16,752 bases of DNA from an uncultured Prevotellaceae bacterium. Its GTDB lineage: Bacteria > Bacteroidota > Bacteroidia > Bacteroidales > Bacteroidaceae. The stretch lies in NCBI GenBank assembly GCA_937898415.1, contig CALDLA010000126.1:1-16752 (forward strand), read 5' to 3'. Below the pieces are notes generated by a model. The model worked only from the letters and a program-made list of their open reading frames with translations. It did not search any database and had not been told where the DNA came from. A program made the position numbers and the translations under genes. This document shows, in pieces, positions 8,201-15,304 of the stretch. Numbering within the stretch: the stretch's first letter is position 1; the number at the start of each line of letters is the position of its first letter.

Positions 8201-8652
8201 AGTACAGTTTCATCGACACTACCCGTGTCGGCATCTACGGCCATAGTGGCGGAGGTTTTGAGACCGTCACCGCCATGCTGACCTATCCTGACTTCTACAA
8301 GGTGGGCGTGGCCGCCTCGGGCAACTACGACAACAATACCTATATCCAGTGGTGGGCAGAGACCTATCATGGTTATGGACGCGAGATTCCTACCGCGATG
8401 GAACTGGCAGGGAACTTGAAGGGCCGCCTGCTGCTGATGACCGGCGAGGTGGATGAGAACGTTCCCGTGGCCTCGACGGTCCGCATGGCCGATGCCCTGC
8501 AACGTGCCGGCAAGCGGTTCGACATGATGCTCTTCCCCGAACAGGGGCACGGTCTCTACGGCGACTACTACCAGAACACCATCCGCTACTACTTCACGGA
8601 GCACCTCAAAAATCCGAAGCCTTTCGACGTCAACATCCTGAAACACCAATAA
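5242..8652 (+). CDS. Exported dual serine peptidase: subtilisin (S8) fused to prolyl oligopeptidase/DPP-IV type (S9)
   Basis: A 1136-residue protein with a Sec signal peptide (MKSVKSLAITLLLFC..., cleavage probably near AAQ at 21-23) and no lipobox or type IX sorting domain seen, so probably periplasmic. The N-terminal S8 domain (about 60-460) has Asp71 in IIDSGVD, His236 in HGTFVAGVIGG, oxyanion Asn330 in AAGN, and Ser403 in GTSLSAP. A highly charged insertion separates Asp and His. Residues about 475-880 look like a DPP-IV-type beta-propeller (WYNADTGEGRPLDI, WSDRTGRGNYYLYDGQTGK). The S9 hydrolase (885-1125) has oxyanion Tyr916 in VYPGPQ, Ser1002 in GHSGGG, Asp1071 in GEVDENVP and His1103 in PEQGHG. 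Both triads are therefore complete. The frame is open back to 5152, but the ATG at 5242 follows the promoter and begins the signal peptide. SusC starts ten bases downstream, pointing to degradation of imported peptides. Confidence 0.92.
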   Translation: MKSVKSLAITLLLFCTVLPGAAQPATSYMEDAGWHKNYSTERQGANVQAALDLLKKRGMKPSGPVVVGIIDSGVDTTTVSLQNALWTNPNERADGRDNDQNGYADDLHGWNFLGTKDGTFNMISAGTEEYRQFKRLYPKYKDVLSRDSAQDKKEYDFYIRMRKEAKIDQYLRYYEMASKSLDRLDSMSLIRLQQMAKNIHSIEHDQDKRLLMGDNMDDADDRYYGNPTLTIEGCEHGTFVAGVIGGDAQDDHRFDGIAKDVARLMIVRASPDGDEYDKDIASSIYYAVDNGARVINISLGKYYSPQERMVNDAIRYAADRDVLVICAAGNNSYNLDSVPSYPSGVDRAGRFLPNFLRVGASDEQGRCAEMSNYGSKSVHLFAPGTLIASVFPGNLYKLQQGTSLSAPVVTAIATLLRSYFPYLKAAQVSQLLMETVRPMDDERGSVSGGTVDMLRAVERLLSAEAWYRAEAVTEKNVHTYHLSPSPQFVEGTPYVTYKQGGKTYMVDVRTGKSELKDQAKIDEYKRRHPVSKSNEGFGMGYGNSYHTADSAFTMLGDRFNLHVRDNRSGEVRQLTFDGREYASYCKPLPMVDQPPIERQPTGFWRGHSYFCMVYDDTDVGFLNLVHQMDKPVRLEQKKMPLPNGNGIRRYRLYWYNADTGEGRPLDITPNRDYFIQMDYDKQGADQYFLRRSRSVDTLELCRINPQTGDVSVVISEVCRPHVNVNMFRYHLLDHGRQVLWWSDRTGRGNYYLYDGQTGKLLNRVTQGDRLVAGRIEKIDTLNHTIIFLGHGQEGGDPHYTYYYKVKLNGKGQQLLSYGNGEHTLQFSRDGRWAIDQYSRMDMPPVYNVVSIDNPRKHFEVCRVNEADALKAGWVKPTLVHVKAADEQTDLYGVMYTPSWYALPPKLGGLPIISNVYPGPQDDQIPRAFTVDENGNQSLAELGFVVINVQPRGSSPLRDKDFYCYGYGNLRDYPVADDRHTIETLARQYSFIDTTRVGIYGHSGGGFETVTAMLTYPDFYKVGVAASGNYDNNTYIQWWAETYHGYGREIPTAMELAGNLKGRLLLMTGEVDENVPVASTVRMADALQRAGKRFDMMLFPEQGHGLYGDYYQNTIRYYFTEHLKNPKPFDVNILKHQ
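7947..7965. repeat. Perfect 19-bp palindrome inside the S9 domain
   Basis: GCCCCCTAAGTTAGGGGGC has 9-bp arms around a single central base. It encodes part of the loop ALPPKLGGLP (residues 901-910), just before the first strand of the S9 hydrolase (IISNVYPGP), where homologues tolerate length variation. The word CCCCTAAG recurs on the other strand near 16581-16588. It may be a dispersed palindromic element that inserted in frame. Confidence 0.6.
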
Positions 8653-8662
8653 CGCAACCTCT

Positions 8663-11600
8663 ATGAAGAAAATACTGCTACTCACCTACATGGCCATCGC
8701 CGTGCCCGTCGCTGTGCCCGTCGCTTTTCCGACGGTTCCCCTCCACGCCCAACAGCAGCAACAGGCAACCCAGCAGAAAATCGACGTCACCATCGTCGAT
8801 GAGAACGGCGAGCCGCTGCCCGGCGCCACCGTCAAGGCGTCGGACAAGCCACTGGGCGTCGTCAGCGACGTCAACGGCAGGGCGAGCCTCTGGGCGGCTA
8901 CGGGCTCGACGCTGACCATCAGCTATGTCGGCATGCAGACGCGCACCCTCAAGGTGAGCCGTCCCCTGACGGGCAAGATTGTTCTCGAGAACGAGGCCAC
9001 CACCATCGACCAGGTGGTCGTCAATGGCTACCAGCGCACCACGAAGCGCCGCGTCACCGGTTCCGTAGCCACGCTGACAGCCGACGACCTGAAGGACAGG
9101 CCGCTGGCCAACGTCGATATGCTTTTGCAGGGCAAGATTGCCGGCGTCGATGTGAAGGCTGTCTCGGGCCGTCCCGGCGAGAGTGCCAAGATACGCATCC
9201 GAGGCACCAACACCATCACGGGTAATGCCGAACCGCTGTGGGTGGTCGATGGCGTACCCTTGCAGAAGGACATTCCCTACATCTCCAGCAGTCAGATTCG
9301 CGCTGGCGACTTCAACGATATTTTCGCCAATGGCATCTCGGGCATCAATCCCAACGACATCGAGACCGTCACCGTACTGAAGGATGCATCGGCGGCGGCC
9401 ATCTATGGTTCGCGCGCTGCCGGCGGCGTCATCGTCGTCACCACCAAACGAGGCAAGGAGGGCAAGATGAGCATCAGCTACTCCACCAACTTGTCGCTTG
9501 TCACCAGTCCGCCCCGTGACGCCGACCTGATGAACTCGCAGGAGAAACTGGCATGGGAGCAGGAGCTCTGGGACGAGTTCTCGCAGCCCTATTTCGAGCG
9601 GGGCGAGCGCTATCCCGTCGTCGGACTGGTAGGAATGATTCGCTCAGGCTACGGCAAGTATGCCGGAATGACCAAGGAAGAACAGGATGCCGAGATTGCC
9701 CGGCGCGGCGAGACGACCACCGACTGGTTTAAGCAACTCTTCCGCAACTCCGTCTCCAACAGCCACTACCTGTCGCTTTCGGGGGGCTCCGACAAGAGCA
9801 CCTACTACGTCTCATTAGGCTACTCACACAATAACGGACTGGTGAAACACACCGACTACGACCATTACAACATCGGTACGAAGATTGACATGAAACCCAA
9901 CAAGCGGGTGAAGGCGGGACTCTCGCTCAATGCTTCCTGGCAGAAGTCGGGAGCGTCGTCGCTCGGCGTCAGCCCCTTCACCTATGCCTACTTCGCCAAT
10001 CCCTACGAGACGCCCTACAACGAAGACGGCTCCTACCGCGCCGACGAGACCTACTGGGAACTACGCCTCGCCAATGGCGACCAGACGCTGCAGATGCCCG
10101 AGAACGGTTTCAACGTCATGCGGGAACTGGACAACACCAGCAATGAGACGCGCAACTTCGACATGCAGGCCATTGCCAACCTCTCGGTCACCATCACCGA
10201 CAAACTGAGCTTCGAGGGACTGGCCAGCTACGGCTACGTCAGCAATATGGGTGACAACATCAACGGACGCGATACTTACGCCGCCTGGCTGGACCGTCCC
10301 TTCGAGAACAACCAGCTCTACTCCAAGCGCACCTACAGCTCCATCACCCAGAATTCTGCCTACAACACCAACTACAATGTCCGCGGACAACTACACTATT
10401 TCAACACGTTCCGCAAGCACCACTACCTGAGCACACTCTTCGGAGCCGAAATCCGCGGACAGTACTCCAAGAGTATCTATGAGAAACGATATGCTTACGA
10501 CGACCTGTCGGGCAATTCGGCGATGCCGGTCTATCCTGAGACGGGGCGCGACTTCAGCTACAACGAATTGCTCACCTATGCCGCCATCATGGACGGACTG
10601 TCGGGACAGAGCATCGGCGAGGACCGTTTCGCCTCGTTCTACTTCTCCCTGGACTATGTGCTCATGAAGCGCTACGTGGCCAGCCTCACGGCCCGTACCG
10701 ACGGTTCCAACAACTTCGGTTCCGACGAGCAGTTCAACCCCACGGGGTCGCTGGGACTGTCGTGGAACATCGACCAGGAGCAGTTCATGCAGGCGCTGAA
10801 ACCCGTGGTCAGCAGCCTCTCGCTGCGGGCCGCCTTCGGATATACCGGCAACATCAACAAGACGGTCTATCCACAGTTGGTCATGGACTACGACAAGAGC
10901 TACCGCCGCACCAACGACGACTACTACCGCAAGGGCAGCATCCGCAACGCCCCTAACCCCTCGCTGCGATGGGAGAAGACACGCGACTGGAAGGTGAGCC
11001 TCGATGCCGGATTCTGGAACGAGCGCCTACACGTCACCACGGAGTTCTACAACCGCCGCACCTACGATGCCGTCAGCGCCATCACCGTGCCTTACACGAC
11101 GGGATTCTCCACCCAGAGCTACAACACCTCGACGCTCGAGAACGTCGGTATGGAGTTCAGCGTCATGGCCTCTATCATCAAGAAGAAGGACTGGGGACTC
11201 TCGCTCAGCGCCAACATCGCCTATAACCGCAACAAACTGCTGGAGTTCCAGTCGCCCACGTCGGGACTGTCTGCCGGCACGCATGTGGGCTATCCCCTCG
11301 GCTCCATCTTCAGCGGTAAGGTGCAGGGCATCGACCCCGAGCTGGGCATCTATACCTACGAGCTGCGACCTGACGCCGTCATCAACAGTGCAGCCGACCG
11401 CAACAACTACAACAACTACCTCTTCTACATCGGTACGGGCAACGCCCCCGTCAATGGCGGCTACTCCGTCTCAGGACACTATAAGAACCTGTCAGTATCG
11501 CTGGGAGGTTCCTATTCCATCGGCGGAAAAATCCTGAACAACATCACCTGCCCCGTCAGCTACAACACCATCGAAGGCGAGCAGACAGAGCAGATTCCCA

Positions 11601-11995
11601 CTCAGCAGAACGACCTCTACGTGAACCATCTGAACGTCAACCGCGACGTCGTCAACCGCTGGACGGCAGACAATCCGCGCACCGACGCCAACCCCCGGAT
11701 ACTGGATGCCTACGGCGAGTACTACGGACTCAACAACCAGATGATCTACTACAGCGTCATCACCCAGGCTTCCATGCTCGAGGACGTCAGCTACTTCAAG
11801 CTTGGCTCGGCCTCGGTCAGCTATTCGTTCGACAAGAAGGTCATCAGCCCGCTGATGCTCTCCTCACTCGCCGTCTCCTTCACGATGAACAATCTGTTTA
11901 CCATCACCGACTATTCCGGCATCGACCCCGAGACGCCCGGCGCCGTCTATCCCATGGCCCGCACGTTCACCTTCGGCGTCTCCGTCGGATTCTAA
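8663..11995 (+). CDS. SusC/RagA-family TonB-dependent outer-membrane transporter
   Basis: A 1110-residue outer-membrane beta-barrel that, with its SusD partner, takes up oligomeric nutrients using TonB energy. In order: a signal peptide ending near HAQ (28-30), a Gln-rich linker, a carboxypeptidase-regulatory-like domain (about 38-112; GEPLPGATVKA...VSDVNGRASL), a TonB-box-like segment TIDQVVVNGY (114-123), the plug with LLQGKIAGVDV (154-164), RIRG (178-181), WVVDGVPL (193-200) and VTVLKDASAAAIYGSRAAGG (236-255), then the barrel ending in terminal Phe (FGVSVGF). No N-terminal STN signalling domain is seen. The gene starts ten bases after the dual peptidase and ends two bases before SusD. SusC proteins serve glycans, but the RagA branch imports peptides; given the adjacent peptidase and no carbohydrate enzymes, a peptide substrate is inferred. 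Confidence 0.95.
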   Translation: MKKILLLTYMAIAVPVAVPVAFPTVPLHAQQQQQATQQKIDVTIVDENGEPLPGATVKASDKPLGVVSDVNGRASLWAATGSTLTISYVGMQTRTLKVSRPLTGKIVLENEATTIDQVVVNGYQRTTKRRVTGSVATLTADDLKDRPLANVDMLLQGKIAGVDVKAVSGRPGESAKIRIRGTNTITGNAEPLWVVDGVPLQKDIPYISSSQIRAGDFNDIFANGISGINPNDIETVTVLKDASAAAIYGSRAAGGVIVVTTKRGKEGKMSISYSTNLSLVTSPPRDADLMNSQEKLAWEQELWDEFSQPYFERGERYPVVGLVGMIRSGYGKYAGMTKEEQDAEIARRGETTTDWFKQLFRNSVSNSHYLSLSGGSDKSTYYVSLGYSHNNGLVKHTDYDHYNIGTKIDMKPNKRVKAGLSLNASWQKSGASSLGVSPFTYAYFANPYETPYNEDGSYRADETYWELRLANGDQTLQMPENGFNVMRELDNTSNETRNFDMQAIANLSVTITDKLSFEGLASYGYVSNMGDNINGRDTYAAWLDRPFENNQLYSKRTYSSITQNSAYNTNYNVRGQLHYFNTFRKHHYLSTLFGAEIRGQYSKSIYEKRYAYDDLSGNSAMPVYPETGRDFSYNELLTYAAIMDGLSGQSIGEDRFASFYFSLDYVLMKRYVASLTARTDGSNNFGSDEQFNPTGSLGLSWNIDQEQFMQALKPVVSSLSLRAAFGYTGNINKTVYPQLVMDYDKSYRRTNDDYYRKGSIRNAPNPSLRWEKTRDWKVSLDAGFWNERLHVTTEFYNRRTYDAVSAITVPYTTGFSTQSYNTSTLENVGMEFSVMASIIKKKDWGLSLSANIAYNRNKLLEFQSPTSGLSAGTHVGYPLGSIFSGKVQGIDPELGIYTYELRPDAVINSAADRNNYNNYLFYIGTGNAPVNGGYSVSGHYKNLSVSLGGSYSIGGKILNNITCPVSYNTIEGEQTEQIPTQQNDLYVNHLNVNRDVVNRWTADNPRTDANPRILDAYGEYYGLNNQMIYYSVITQASMLEDVSYFKLGSASVSYSFDKKVISPLMLSSLAVSFTMNNLFTITDYSGIDPETPGAVYPMARTFTFGVSVGF
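8702..8725 (+). repeat. 12-bp tandem duplication in the SusC signal peptide
   Basis: GTGCCCGTCGCT occurs twice in a row without mismatch and encodes VPVAVPVA in the hydrophobic core of the signal peptide (residues 14-21). This is a simple in-frame duplication that lengthens the core by four residues. Confidence 0.85.
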
Positions 11996-11997
11996 AC

Positions 11998-13437
11998 ATG
12001 AATGAAGCTATGACAACAAAATCCATAAAGTTCCTATTACTGACCCTCACGCTGTGCTGCGTCGTCGCCGCAGCCCTCACTTCGTGCACCGACTACCTCG
12101 ACGTGCAGCCCTACGGCCGCACCATCCCCAAGACCGCCGAGGAGTTCTCCGCCCTTGTCCACGGTCAGCTCGACAAGGTGGACGAAGGCACCAGCCTCCT
12201 GATAGCGCCGGCAGCCGAACGCTCGGAATGGGACTGCGGAGCCGGCGACAACTTCGAGGTGTGCCTCACTGAGACCAGCGGACAGATGCTGCTCGTCAGC
12301 CAGCGCTCGCTCCTCAACACCTATTCGGTCTATCAGCCGTGGTCCTCGCTCTATGAGATTATCCGCGACTGCAACATCGTCATCGACAATATGGAGGAGG
12401 AGGGAACCGCCCTGGCCGACCATACGATGGCCACCGCCTACGCCATGCGGGCCGTGGCCTACTACGAGCTGATACGCTATTACTGCGAGGCGCCCCGCCA
12501 GCAGGAAATGGACAGTCAACCCGGACTGCCAATCGTCACACAGTTCGATATGGAAGCCCGGCCCATACGCAGCTCCCTGCAGCAGACGGCCGAACTCGTC
12601 GAGCGTGACCTCAGGAAAAGCATCAGCTATCATTGCTCCGACAACCTCTACCGCTTTACCGAGGACGTAGCATGGGGTTATCTGGCACGGCTCTACTTCT
12701 GGACCGAGCAGTGGGACAAGGCACTCCCCGTGTGCGACTCGCTGCTGAAACGTCATCCGCTGGTCAGTGCCGACGAGTTCCTGAAGATGGCCAATGAGCC
12801 CTCCCAACTCAACGGAAACAAGCTCGTCACGGCCTACCGCGTCAGCTCCAGCAGTTCCAACTATGCCTATACGGCGGTCACCAAGAACCTGCAGTTCCGT
12901 CCCGTCAGCACACGTTTCCTCAACTGCTTCGTGGCTGGCGACGACACCACCGACGTGCGCTATCAGTTGTCGGTCAACCGCAGGCGCAAGGTCCAGAAGC
13001 CCGTCTTTTGCGGCATGCGCGCCGCTGAGTTCCAGCTCATCAAGGCCGAGGCGCTCTGCCACCTGGGACAGACCGAGGAGGCGCTCGCCGCCCTCAACGA
13101 ACTGCGCTCACGCCGCATCAAGGACTACAAGCCGCTGACCCTGCAGACGCTGCCCGCCGTACCGGCCTCTGAGTATATCAAGGTCGATTGCGAGGGAGCC
13201 CCGCTGACTCCGCTCATAGGGGCCATCCTCGTGGAGCGTCGCAAGGAGCTGTTCATGGAGGGTGACCGCTTCTGGGAACTCAAGCGCAACGGCTCGCCTG
13301 AGTTCTGGACGGCCTACAACGGACGTAAATACACCACGCTCAGCTACATGTACACATGGCCCATCCCCGAGGTGGAGGTTCGCATCAATCCCGCCATCGA
13401 GCAGAACCCCGGCTATACCGAACTGATAGACAAATAG
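11998..13437 (+). CDS. SusD/RagB-family surface lipoprotein
   Basis: The substrate-capturing lid of the SusCD complex, a lipoprotein on the cell surface. The signal peptide ends in the lipobox ALTSC with Cys30 lipidated (counting from the ATG at 11998; an in-frame ATG at 12010 is an equally plausible start). Family features include YLDVQPYGR (33-41), TAYAMRAVAYYELIRYYCE (146-164, TPR-like helix), AEALCHLGQTEEALAALNEL (350-369), the C-terminal signature ERRKELFMEGDRFWELKR (413-430) and the usual ending IPEVEVRINPAIEQNPGY (456-473). At 479 residues it is on the short side for SusD proteins, nearer RagB of Porphyromonas gingivalis, which serves peptide import. It begins two bases after SusC. Its N-terminal signal is strikingly like that of the small lipoprotein downstream. 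Confidence 0.94.
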   Translation: MNEAMTTKSIKFLLLTLTLCCVVAAALTSCTDYLDVQPYGRTIPKTAEEFSALVHGQLDKVDEGTSLLIAPAAERSEWDCGAGDNFEVCLTETSGQMLLVSQRSLLNTYSVYQPWSSLYEIIRDCNIVIDNMEEEGTALADHTMATAYAMRAVAYYELIRYYCEAPRQQEMDSQPGLPIVTQFDMEARPIRSSLQQTAELVERDLRKSISYHCSDNLYRFTEDVAWGYLARLYFWTEQWDKALPVCDSLLKRHPLVSADEFLKMANEPSQLNGNKLVTAYRVSSSSSNYAYTAVTKNLQFRPVSTRFLNCFVAGDDTTDVRYQLSVNRRRKVQKPVFCGMRAAEFQLIKAEALCHLGQTEEALAALNELRSRRIKDYKPLTLQTLPAVPASEYIKVDCEGAPLTPLIGAILVERRKELFMEGDRFWELKRNGSPEFWTAYNGRKYTTLSYMYTWPIPEVEVRINPAIEQNPGYTELIDK

Positions 13438-13455
13438 AAAAAGGAAATACAGTAT

Positions 13456-13713
13456 ATGAAAACAAGCAACCCTTCCCCCCGCCGCCACAACCTAACCTGC
13501 TGGCTGTGCCGCAATATTGTGATAATCTGTTCGCTGTGCTGCGGCGTTGCTGCAGCCCTCACCTCCTGCGACAACGAAGACGAAGTAGTTCCCTTGACCG
13601 ACCAGAACGTCGGCTCAAAAGTCTATAAAGTCCCCGATCCCGTCCTGCTCACCGAAGAAGAGCAGACGGAAGTGCAGGCCATCCGCAGCGAATACCGTAA
13701 CGCCACAAACTGA
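13456..13713 (+). CDS. Small surface-type lipoprotein, 85 aa, unrecognised
   Basis: A short lipoprotein I do not recognise. A long N-region (PRRHNLTCWLCRN) and hydrophobic stretch IVIICSLCCGVAAALTSC place the lipidated cysteine at residue 38. The mature part is only 48 residues, begins CDNEDE (acidic residues just after the cysteine, as in Bacteroidetes surface-export signals) and contains no recognisable domain; the C-terminal part LLTEEEQTEVQAIRSEYRN (64-82) could be one helix. It lies 18 bases after SusD and 38 before the next lipoprotein, inside the operon. The coding DNA for its lipobox region (13534-13569) matches that of SusD (12052-12087) at 31 of 36 bases. A surface accessory subunit of the SusCD complex is possible but unproven. 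The ATG at 13456 is the first in frame that gives an intact signal. Confidence 0.72.
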   Translation: MKTSNPSPRRHNLTCWLCRNIVIICSLCCGVAAALTSCDNEDEVVPLTDQNVGSKVYKVPDPVLLTEEEQTEVQAIRSEYRNATN

Positions 13714-13751
13714 TTTTCAATTAATATTTATCATTTAAACTAAACAAACGT

Positions 13752-15050
13752 ATGAAGAAATTCTATTATCTCATGGCGCTGATGTTCGGCTTCGTAAGCC
13801 TGACATCGTGCAGCAGCGACGACGACGAGAAGACTCCCGTCACAGTTAGTTTCGATCAGGCCAAGTACACCTTCGGCAGCGCCGTCGGCGACAAGGTCGT
13901 CATCACGGCCAAGGCCAACCCTGCCTTCGAAGAGGATGTTGACGTCATGCTGACCTTCGGAGACGGCAGCTGGGATGAGATGGAGGCCTCAAGCGACTAC
14001 TTCCACTTCGCAAAGGGTTCTACATCTGCCTCCATCACGCTGACCCGTAAGGCCGTCAGCAGCTCGGAAAGAAGCATCATGATGAACCTCACCTTCCCCG
14101 CTTCCTACATCAAGCCGGGCAACATCGCCGTGGCCGAGCTGGTGTTCCCGGGTGCCAACGTTTACACCTTTGCCTCTGAGTATGACGTACTTGCCGACAC
14201 ACGCAGCTACAAGGTGACCCTCGAGACCGAGAAGGGCGAGCCCTTCAGGGTGGCACAGGCTACCGAGCTTCCCATCGAGGTGATGGACGCTTCGACAGCC
14301 GTCGAGGGTGTAAACTATGAATTCGTAGGCGGTAAAGTGGCTAAGTTCGAGGCTGGAAAGGCTGAGGGCTACGTCACCCTGAAGTTCCTCAAGTACGAGG
14401 AAGGCAAGGATCAGCTCCACCTCTGCATCAACAAGAGCGCCGGACTCTCGCTGGGTAACTATCCCTACCTCACCATCAGCGTCAACGGACAGCCCGACTT
14501 CGCCGGTGAGTGGCAGTATGCTGGTGTCTGGAAGAAGAACGCACAGTGGTGGAACGACAGCTGGATGGTAGATGGTGACGCCCTTGCCATCCTCATCGAT
14601 GGCACCGATGCCGACGGCTTCAAGATTGAGAACGTTGAAGGTGGCTACAAGTTCACGCCCAACTTCAGCGGAAAACTGAAGAACTACTTCACCAAGGCTT
14701 GCACCGCCGCCTATAAGGGAGCACGCGATGAGCGTATGCAGGAAATCGCCATGATGAACCTGAACCCGCCCGTGTGGCAGATGTACCGCTTCGAGCTCGA
14801 CGAGGTCAACAAGAACATCTCGGCCACCGACAGCAAACTGCAGAAGGGACTCGTAGGCTTCTTCTTCGATGCATCTGAAGACGGCGACCCCAACCAGCTC
14901 ATCCTGACCATCTACGACTACGAGCCCACCGATGCCACGGTCTTCGGCTACTATTCCTGGGCCGACATCTACGCAACGATGGCTTATAGCGAGCCTGTAG
15001 AGACCGTCATGGAGACGGCTCCCATCCGCATCGTCTTCACGCGCAAGTAA
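13752..15050 (+). CDS. Surface lipoprotein with two Calx-beta-like domains and an unassigned C-terminal domain
   Basis: A 432-residue lipoprotein: signal peptide with SLTSC (Cys20 lipidated) followed by SSDDDE, the acidic pattern that sends Bacteroidetes lipoproteins to the cell surface. Two beta-sandwich segments follow, about 28-133 and 136-246. The second has a typical Calx-beta run: AVEGVNYEFVGGKVAKFEAG then YVTLKFL (183-212). The C-terminal part (about 247-432) is rich in Trp and Tyr (GEWQYAGVWKKNAQWWNDSW at 252-271) and I cannot assign it to a family. In SusCD operons this last position is usually held by a surface glycan- or ligand-binding protein, so a substrate-binding role is inferred. 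It is the final gene before a strong terminator. The gap upstream (13714-13751) is AT-rich but has no TAnnTTTG box. Confidence 0.8.
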   Translation: MKKFYYLMALMFGFVSLTSCSSDDDEKTPVTVSFDQAKYTFGSAVGDKVVITAKANPAFEEDVDVMLTFGDGSWDEMEASSDYFHFAKGSTSASITLTRKAVSSSERSIMMNLTFPASYIKPGNIAVAELVFPGANVYTFASEYDVLADTRSYKVTLETEKGEPFRVAQATELPIEVMDASTAVEGVNYEFVGGKVAKFEAGKAEGYVTLKFLKYEEGKDQLHLCINKSAGLSLGNYPYLTISVNGQPDFAGEWQYAGVWKKNAQWWNDSWMVDGDALAILIDGTDADGFKIENVEGGYKFTPNFSGKLKNYFTKACTAAYKGARDERMQEIAMMNLNPPVWQMYRFELDEVNKNISATDSKLQKGLVGFFFDASEDGDPNQLILTIYDYEPTDATVFGYYSWADIYATMAYSEPVETVMETAPIRIVFTRK

Positions 15051-15073
15051 CCATTATCTATATACAAAACAGC

Positions 15074-15102
15074 AAAAAAGGGTGCCCCAAGCGCCCTTTT
15101 TT
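15074..15102 (+). terminator. Intrinsic terminator of the peptidase-SusCD operon
   Basis: Six A, then GGGTGC (15080-15085), loop CCCAA, GCGCCC (15091-15096) and six T. The six-pair stem has one G-U wobble and is extended by the A/T tracts. It lies 24 bases after the last lipoprotein stop, in the right place to end the operon. Confidence 0.88.
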
Positions 15103-15109
15103 GTTTAAC

Positions 15110-15146
15110 TACTAGATAGTTCCACCCCATGGAGCTACCACTAGTA
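15110..15146. repeat. Imperfect inverted repeat / hairpin
   Basis: TACTAG (15110-15115) pairs with CTAGTA (15141-15146). Inside it, TAGTTCCA (15117-15124) pairs with TGGAGCTA (15130-15137) with one wobble, around the loop CCCCA. This gives 14 possible pairs with a small asymmetric internal loop. It starts just after the terminator, has no T tract, and its role is unknown. Confidence 0.5.
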
Positions 15147-15198
15147 AGGCACCTATCAACGGCTATACAGGCAGGCAAGCTGACGTTTGGATATGTCT

Positions 15199-15246
15199 TA
15201 ACTCCATAACTCCTTAACTCCATAACTCCTTAACTCCTTAACTCCT
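15199..15246. repeat. Six tandem copies of an 8-bp repeat TAACTCC(A/T)
   Basis: Six contiguous octamers fill 48 bp; the last base runs A, T, A, T, T, T and everything else is invariant. The array sits between the operon terminator and the phosphatase promoter box, in the 294-bp gap that otherwise holds only the hairpin at 15110-15146 and no gene I can support. Similar octamer arrays are, from memory, scattered through Prevotella and Bacteroides intergenic DNA; I do not know a function. Confidence 0.9.
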
Positions 15247-15304
15247 AATAATTAAATAATCCCAAAAAACGATGGGTAATACGCAATGATTGGCCTACTT
15301 GTTG

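Noticed and set aside
12037..13062. A 341-codon open frame on the - strand opposite SusD
   Set aside because: It is antisense to a convincing SusD gene with lipobox and C-terminal signature and has no family motif or promoter of its own.
14984..15223. A 79-codon open frame on the - strand across the terminator and octamer array
   Set aside because: Its N-terminal sequence is simply the translated 8-bp repeat, and it crosses the terminator and the end of a real gene.
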